A stretch of 6,642 bases of DNA from Candidatus Woesearchaeota archaeon. Its GTDB lineage: Archaea > Nanobdellota > Nanobdellia > Woesearchaeales > WJKV01. Shown here one piece after another: positions 4,036 through 6,642 of the stretch (positions are counted from its first letter, which is position 1; the number at the start of each line of letters is the position of its first letter). A program made the position numbers and the translations under genes. The stretch spans positions 1 through 6,642 of the forward strand of contig WJKV01000008.1 in the NCBI GenBank assembly GCA_014728875.1, written 5' to 3'. The notes below the pieces were generated by a model. That model did not search any database and was not told the origin of the DNA. It saw only the letters and a program-made list of their open reading frames with translations.

Positions 4036-5379
4036 ATGAATTTATTTGATAAATTAGGATTGAGCCAGCAATTGCTGGCAGTGATCAAAGGAATAGGCCA
4101 TACCAGGCCTACCCAGATACAGGAGGATACCATCCCCCTTATAATGGATGGAGAAGATGTGATTGGAGAATCTGCAACAGGTTCTGGAAAGACATTGGCT
4201 TTCGGCTGCGGCATTGTCGAACAGGTAATTTCTGGAAGAGGTGTGCAGGCATTGGTGCTTGCTCCTACCAGGGAGCTTGCAGAGCAAGTAAAAGAGTCAC
4301 TTAAACTGCTATCGCGCAACAAAAGATTGAGGATTGCAAGCATCTATGGCGGCGTTTCTATCAGTCCGCAGATGGATGCAATCAAAAGGGCGGATGTTGT
4401 TGTGGCGACACCAGGAAGGTTGCTTGATCATCTTAACAGGGGAACTATTGATCTGTCAAGGATTAAGGTGTTGGTCTTAGATGAAGCAGACCGTATGCTT
4501 GACATGGGATTCATAGAAGATGTGCAGAAAATCATAAGAGCCTGCCCAAGAGAACGCCAGACTTTATTTTTCTCAGCGACGATCGCGCCGAAAATAAGGG
4601 ATCTGGCTGATAGGTATATGTCAAACCCAATAAAAGTGTCAGGTAAAAAACAGGTAGATCCGAGCAAGCTTAGGCAGGTATATTACAATACTTCCAGAAA
4701 AGAGAAATTCTCACTTCTTGTACATCTGTTAAAGAAAGAAGATTCAGATCTAGTGATGGTATTCTGCAATACAAGAAGCAATGTTGATTTTGTTGTAAAG
4801 AATCTTAAGCTCAATGGAATACGGGCGATCGCTATCCACGGCGGCCTGACGCAGAACAAAAGAACAAACACCATCTCTTTTTTCAACGGCGGAAAGGCTG
4901 GCGTTTTGGTATGCACTGATGTTGCTGCCCGAGGACTTCACATCGACAATGTTTCTCACGTATACAACTACGATCTTCCAAAAGATGCAAAGGACTATGT
5001 CCACAGGATCGGAAGAACAGCAAGAGCTGGTGAATACGGAAAGGTCATCAATGTCTTGTGCGATCTCGACTATGATAATTTTGGCAGGATCCAGAATGAA
5101 TACAGAGAGTTCAAGATCAATAGGATAGAGATGCCAAGACTGAAGAGAGTTATGATAGATGCTGGCCGTTCAAGAAGAAGATCTTTCGGCAGAGGAAACT
5201 TCAGAGGAAACCGTGAGGACAGGCCTGCTAGAAGGCGCGGAAATTTTAGAGGCAGAAGTTTTCATGGCCGAGGCCCTAAAAATGGAAGTTCGCAGGGCAG
5301 GAATTCAAAAGACCGTTCCCGAAACAGAAATCCTCGAAGTGGAAGTTCACAGCTCCAAAAGAAAAAAAGAAGATTCTAA
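4036..5379 (+). CDS. DEAD-box ATP-dependent RNA helicase with Arg/Gly-rich tail
   Basis: 447 aa. Unwinds short RNA duplexes using ATP, probably in mRNA or ribosome remodelling. All core motifs are intact: Q motif around RPTQIQ (24-29), motif I SATGSGKT (46-53), Ia PTRELA (77-82), Ib TPGR (125-128), II DEAD (149-152), III SAT (180-182), IV VMVFCNTR (240-247), V TDVAARG (294-300), VI HRIGRTAR (323-330). After about 370 comes an 80-residue basic, disordered tail rich in Arg, Gly, Ser and Asn with RG/RGN repeats, ending KKKRRF. Such tails bind RNA non-specifically. The type resembles bacterial RhlE/CsdA-like and archaeal DEAD-box proteins; I cannot pick a subfamily. With the cold-shock gene just upstream and a structured leader, cold-linked regulation is likely (inference). 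The stop lies one base from the convergent tRNA-Gly 3' end. Confidence 0.96.
   Translation: MNLFDKLGLSQQLLAVIKGIGHTRPTQIQEDTIPLIMDGEDVIGESATGSGKTLAFGCGIVEQVISGRGVQALVLAPTRELAEQVKESLKLLSRNKRLRIASIYGGVSISPQMDAIKRADVVVATPGRLLDHLNRGTIDLSRIKVLVLDEADRMLDMGFIEDVQKIIRACPRERQTLFFSATIAPKIRDLADRYMSNPIKVSGKKQVDPSKLRQVYYNTSRKEKFSLLVHLLKKEDSDLVMVFCNTRSNVDFVVKNLKLNGIRAIAIHGGLTQNKRTNTISFFNGGKAGVLVCTDVAARGLHIDNVSHVYNYDLPKDAKDYVHRIGRTARAGEYGKVINVLCDLDYDNFGRIQNEYREFKINRIEMPRLKRVMIDAGRSRRRSFGRGNFRGNREDRPARRRGNFRGRSFHGRGPKNGSSQGRNSKDRSRNRNPRSGSSQLQKKKRRF
5362..5368 (-). terminator. T7 run terminating tRNA-Gly inside the helicase 3' end
   Basis: The A-rich Lys/Arg codons ending the helicase read as seven T on the minus strand, 13-19 nt past the tRNA-Gly 3' end. 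This is a likely archaeal terminator that overlaps coding sequence. Confidence 0.5.
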
Positions 5380-5380
5380 A

Positions 5381-5451
5381 TGCGCCGACCGGGAATCGAA
5401 CCCGGACCACAACGTTGGCAACGTCGTATTGTACCATTCAACCACCGGCGC
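5381..5451 (-). tRNA. tRNA-Gly (anticodon GCC)
   Basis: A 71-nt cloverleaf on the minus strand without an intron: acceptor GCGCCGG/UCGGCGC (one G-U) with A73, D-stem GUUG/CAAU, anticodon stem CGACG/CGUUG with loop UUGCCAA, T-stem CCGGG/CCCGG with loop UUCGAUU. The anticodon GCC (5419-5417) reads GGC and GGU. CCA is not encoded. It is convergent with the helicase, one base past its stop, and its promoter overlaps the end of the pilin-like gene. Confidence 0.96.
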
Positions 5452-5478
5452 AGAATATAAGAGCTGAAAAACAAGGCT

Positions 5479-5488
5479 ATTTATAAAT
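5479..5488 (-). promoter_or_regulatory. TATA box for tRNA-Gly, overlapping the pilin-like stop codon
   Basis: The minus strand reads AAATTTATAAATA around here, centred about 32 bp before the tRNA 5' end. The TAA stop and last codon of the pilin-like gene (5481-5486) lie within it. Confidence 0.55.
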
Positions 5489-5705
5489 TTAATGTAGAAT
5501 TAATTTCTTGTGAAGATTCTATTTTTTCGGTAGTACTAGGCACTTTTACTATTGCAGGTTCTGGTTCTGCAATTACATTGCCTGTGACAGCTGACATCGA
5601 ACTGCTCTGTCCGATAGTCTGGATAGAAACTAAAGACACAACTAAAACTGCTGCGACTACAAGACAAATCAGAACAGCTGTTTCCCCTCTGTGCTTGAAC
5701 ACCAT
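5481..5705 (-). CDS. Tiny pilin-like protein with one membrane segment
   Basis: 74 aa from ATG 5705; a GTG at 5711 would add two residues. A short basic leader V-F-K-H-R-G is followed directly by ETAVLICLVV and a hydrophobic run of about 20 residues, then a Ser/Thr/Glu/Pro-rich outer part of about 45 residues. A charged K/R-G immediately before a hydrophobic helix is the layout of type IV pilin and archaellin precursors, cut after Gly by a PibD/FlaK-type peptidase. Compared with usual pilins it is very short and lacks the Glu at +5; here Glu is +1. It could equally be an ordinary single-pass membrane protein. A TATA-like box at 5733-5742 predicts transcription starting near 5711, leaving almost no leader. 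No secretion ATPase gene is visible here. Confidence 0.65.
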   Translation of the reverse strand: MVFKHRGETAVLICLVVAAVLVVSLVSIQTIGQSSSMSAVTGNVIAEPEPAIVKVPSTTEKIESSQEINSTLNL

Positions 5706-5732
5706 AATCACCTTTTATTAATGAAGAAACCT

Positions 5733-5742
5733 GATATATAAA
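5733..5742 (-). promoter_or_regulatory. TATA box for the pilin-like gene
   Basis: The minus strand reads TTTATATATC, centred about 27 bp from the GTG at 5711 and 33 bp from the ATG at 5705. The GTG could therefore be a leaderless start, or the ATG could follow a six-base leader. Confidence 0.5.
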
Positions 5743-5777
5743 TGTTTATGAAGGATATTAAATTCTCTAACCTCTAA

Positions 5778-5951
5778 TTATGCCTTTTCTAGTTGCTCAA
5801 CCCTTTCTTTCAACTCATAAACTTCATCGCAAATTTCCTGAAAACATTCCCAGCAGACGGGAGTAAGATATATGTCATCTTGTTTAGTACTTGAAAATTG
5901 TCTTTTTCCCATCACATATCGATTACAGTTTCCACACCTTATTTCTTCCAT
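5778..5951 (-). CDS. 57-aa zinc-ribbon-like protein with short coiled coil
   Basis: ATG at 5951, TAA at 5780-5778. Residues 6-9 are CGNC and 33-36 are CWEC, so two CxxC pairs about 24 residues apart could form one four-Cys zinc site; Cys41 is extra. From about residue 37 the chain becomes a Glu/Lys-rich amphipathic helix (VYELKERVEQLEKA) that could pair as a coiled coil. No membrane segment or signal peptide. I do not recognise a named family; zinc-ribbon small proteins of this kind often bind nucleic acid or larger partners, but that is inference. It follows tRNA-Val by 28 bp on the same strand. A purine-rich AAGGGGG lies about 9 nt upstream and a TATA-like box about 21 bp upstream. The spacing of the Cys pairs makes a chance ORF unlikely. 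Confidence 0.72.
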   Translation of the reverse strand: MEEIRCGNCNRYVMGKRQFSSTKQDDIYLTPVCWECFQEICDEVYELKERVEQLEKA

Positions 5952-5967
5952 ATTAAAACCCCCTTAG

Positions 5968-5976
5968 ATAAAATGT
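5968..5976 (-). promoter_or_regulatory. TATA-like box/T-run between tRNA-Val and the zinc-ribbon gene
   Basis: The minus strand reads CATTTTATC four bases past the tRNA-Val 3' end. It could act as the T-run that ends the tRNA transcript, as the TATA box of the next gene, or both. Confidence 0.35.
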
Positions 5977-5979
5977 CAA

Positions 5980-6052
5980 TGGGCCCACCCGGATTCGAAC
6001 CGGGGATCTACGCCTTGTAAGGGCGGTGTCATAACCACTAGACCATGGGCCC
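5980..6052 (-). tRNA. tRNA-Val (anticodon UAC)
   Basis: A 73-nt cloverleaf on the minus strand, no intron: acceptor GGGCCCA/UGGGCCC with A73, D-stem GUC/GAC plus a U-U pair, anticodon stem CCGCC/GGCGU, loop CUUACAA, variable AGAUC, T-stem CCCGG/CCGGG with loop UUCGAAU. Anticodon UAC is at 6019-6017. The top pair of the anticodon stem is a C27-U43 mismatch, where archaeal tRNA-Val usually pairs; the other four pairs are sound. CCA is not encoded. Confidence 0.96.
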
Positions 6053-6075
6053 GGTATGGGGGCTATGAACTAAGG

Positions 6076-6087
6076 TTTATTTAAAAA
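6076..6087 (-). promoter_or_regulatory. TATA box for tRNA-Val
   Basis: The minus strand reads TTTTTAAATAAA, centred about 30 bp upstream of the tRNA 5' end. It lies in the 118-bp divergent region shared with scpA. Confidence 0.55.
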
Positions 6088-6112
6088 CCTTTTTATTGGC
6101 AAAGTCAAAAGA

Positions 6113-6120
6113 TTTATAAA
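6113..6120 (+). promoter_or_regulatory. Upstream TATA box of scpA
   Basis: TTTATAAA would start transcription near 6142-6147, giving a leader that contains a good anti-SD match GAGGTG (6149-6154), though that lies 16 nt from the ATG, longer than usual. Confidence 0.4.
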
Positions 6121-6138
6121 GGGCCCTAGTATCCATAG

Positions 6139-6147
6139 CTATATAAG
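6139..6147 (+). promoter_or_regulatory. Proximal TATA box of scpA
   Basis: CTATATAAG, centred about 28 bp before ATG 6171, predicting a leaderless mRNA. With the box at 6113 it makes a possible tandem promoter giving leaderless and leadered transcripts. Confidence 0.5.
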
Positions 6148-6170
6148 AGAGGTGCAAATTCGCAGTAACA

Positions 6171-6642
6171 ATGGAAAAGCAGATATACAGCTTGATATTT
6201 AATGAAGACGAGATTTCATGGCAGTCTCTGCTTATGGAACTGGTGAGGACCGAAGGTTTGGATCCTTGGGACCTAGACATAAGTAAATTGGCTAATTCTT
6301 ATATCAAGACAGTAAAGAAGATGAAGGAGGCTAACCTGAGGGTTGGCGGAAAAGTGATTCTTGCGAGCGCCATGCTGCTAAAGGTAAAGAGCAAGAAGCT
6401 GGTCGGGGAAGAACTGGAGAGACTTGATTCTTTGTTCAAGCAGGTAGAAGCAGAAGCAGAATACGTTGAAGATCTTGAAGACGTCAATCTGCTGGAACCG
6501 TTATTGGACAGGGCTGCAGAAGACGAGAATCCGCTTTATCCTAAAACACCGCAACCAAGAAAAAGAAAAGTCAGTGTCTTCGATCTTGTAGAGGCAATGG
6601 AGAAGGCGATGGACGTGAGGAAAAGAAGGGTCACCACAAGAC
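6171..6642 (+). CDS. scpA: Segregation and condensation protein A (kleisin), N-terminal part
   Basis: 157 codons are visible before the window ends. ScpA is the kleisin that bridges the heads of an SMC dimer in chromosome condensation and segregation. Seen: ISWQSLLMELVRTEGLDPWDLDI (15-37), where DPWDLDI is the family hallmark; then a helix and GGKVILASAMLLKVKS (59-74), typical of the SMC-neck-binding helical domain; then an acidic linker (76-120), a Pro/basic patch PKTPQPRKRK (124-133) and the start of the next helical segment (VSVFDLVEAMEKAM). The C-terminal winged helix lies beyond the edge. The spacing and lack of long inserts fit the archaeal form. ATG 6171 follows a TATA box by about 28 bp. 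The gene is divergent from tRNA-Val. Confidence 0.92.
   Translation, partial: MEKQIYSLIFNEDEISWQSLLMELVRTEGLDPWDLDISKLANSYIKTVKKMKEANLRVGGKVILASAMLLKVKSKKLVGEELERLDSLFKQVEAEAEYVEDLEDVNLLEPLLDRAAEDENPLYPKTPQPRKRKVSVFDLVEAMEKAMDVRKRRVTTR

Noticed and set aside
5159..5467. Plus-strand open frame of 102 codons in the helicase tail
   Set aside because: It is the +1 shadow of the Arg/Gly-rich tail and continues through tRNA-Gly; the Glu-rich composition comes from reading AGA/GGA codons out of frame.

Overview
The window looks archaeal, most likely from a DPANN-type genome (Woesearchaeota/Pacearchaeota-like is my guess; the phylum cannot be fixed from sequence reading alone). Evidence: almost every gene has a TATA-like box centred about 25-30 bp before its start, which implies mostly leaderless mRNAs. 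One tRNA gene carries two introns flanked by textbook bulge-helix-bulge (BHB) motifs. None of the three tRNA genes encodes CCA. The right edge holds the start of an archaeal-type ScpA kleisin. Several enzymes are of bacterial type (UDP-glucuronate decarboxylase, short TGT, cold-shock protein), as is common in such genomes.

Layout, left to right. (1) The first codons of a minus-strand gene with a Cys-Pro-Cys start run off the left edge. (2) A minus-strand UDP-glucuronate decarboxylase makes UDP-xylose for surface glycans. (3) A 172-bp gap holds three adjacent perfect or near-perfect hairpins. (4) A minus-strand tRNA-Ile with anticodon UAU has one intron after position 37 and a second in the T-loop. 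(5) A minus-strand tRNA-guanine transglycosylase is of the short bacterial/eukaryotic type. (6) Divergent from it on the plus strand is a 313-aa HTH protein with a decayed LAGLIDADG fold. (7) A plus-strand cold-shock protein and a plus-strand DEAD-box RNA helicase with an Arg/Gly-rich tail form an RNA-chaperone pair, and both leaders contain a similar sequence element. (8) Minus strand: tRNA-Gly(GCC), a tiny pilin-like single-membrane-segment protein, a 57-aa two-CxxC zinc-binding protein with a short coiled coil, and tRNA-Val(UAC). (9) A plus-strand scpA starts and is cut by the right edge.

How it fits together. Most genes seem to be single transcription units with their own TATA boxes rather than an operon. 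The theme is RNA and translation (three tRNAs, TGT, helicase, cold-shock protein), beside one glycan gene and one chromosome-segregation gene. The packing is tight: the tRNA-Gly TATA box overlaps the stop codon of the pilin-like gene, and its likely T-run terminator lies inside the helicase coding region. The observations most worth following are the double-intron tRNA-Ile(UAU), the element shared by the two cold-shock leaders, the substrate-pocket residue of the TGT, and the catalytically dead LAGLIDADG regulator.
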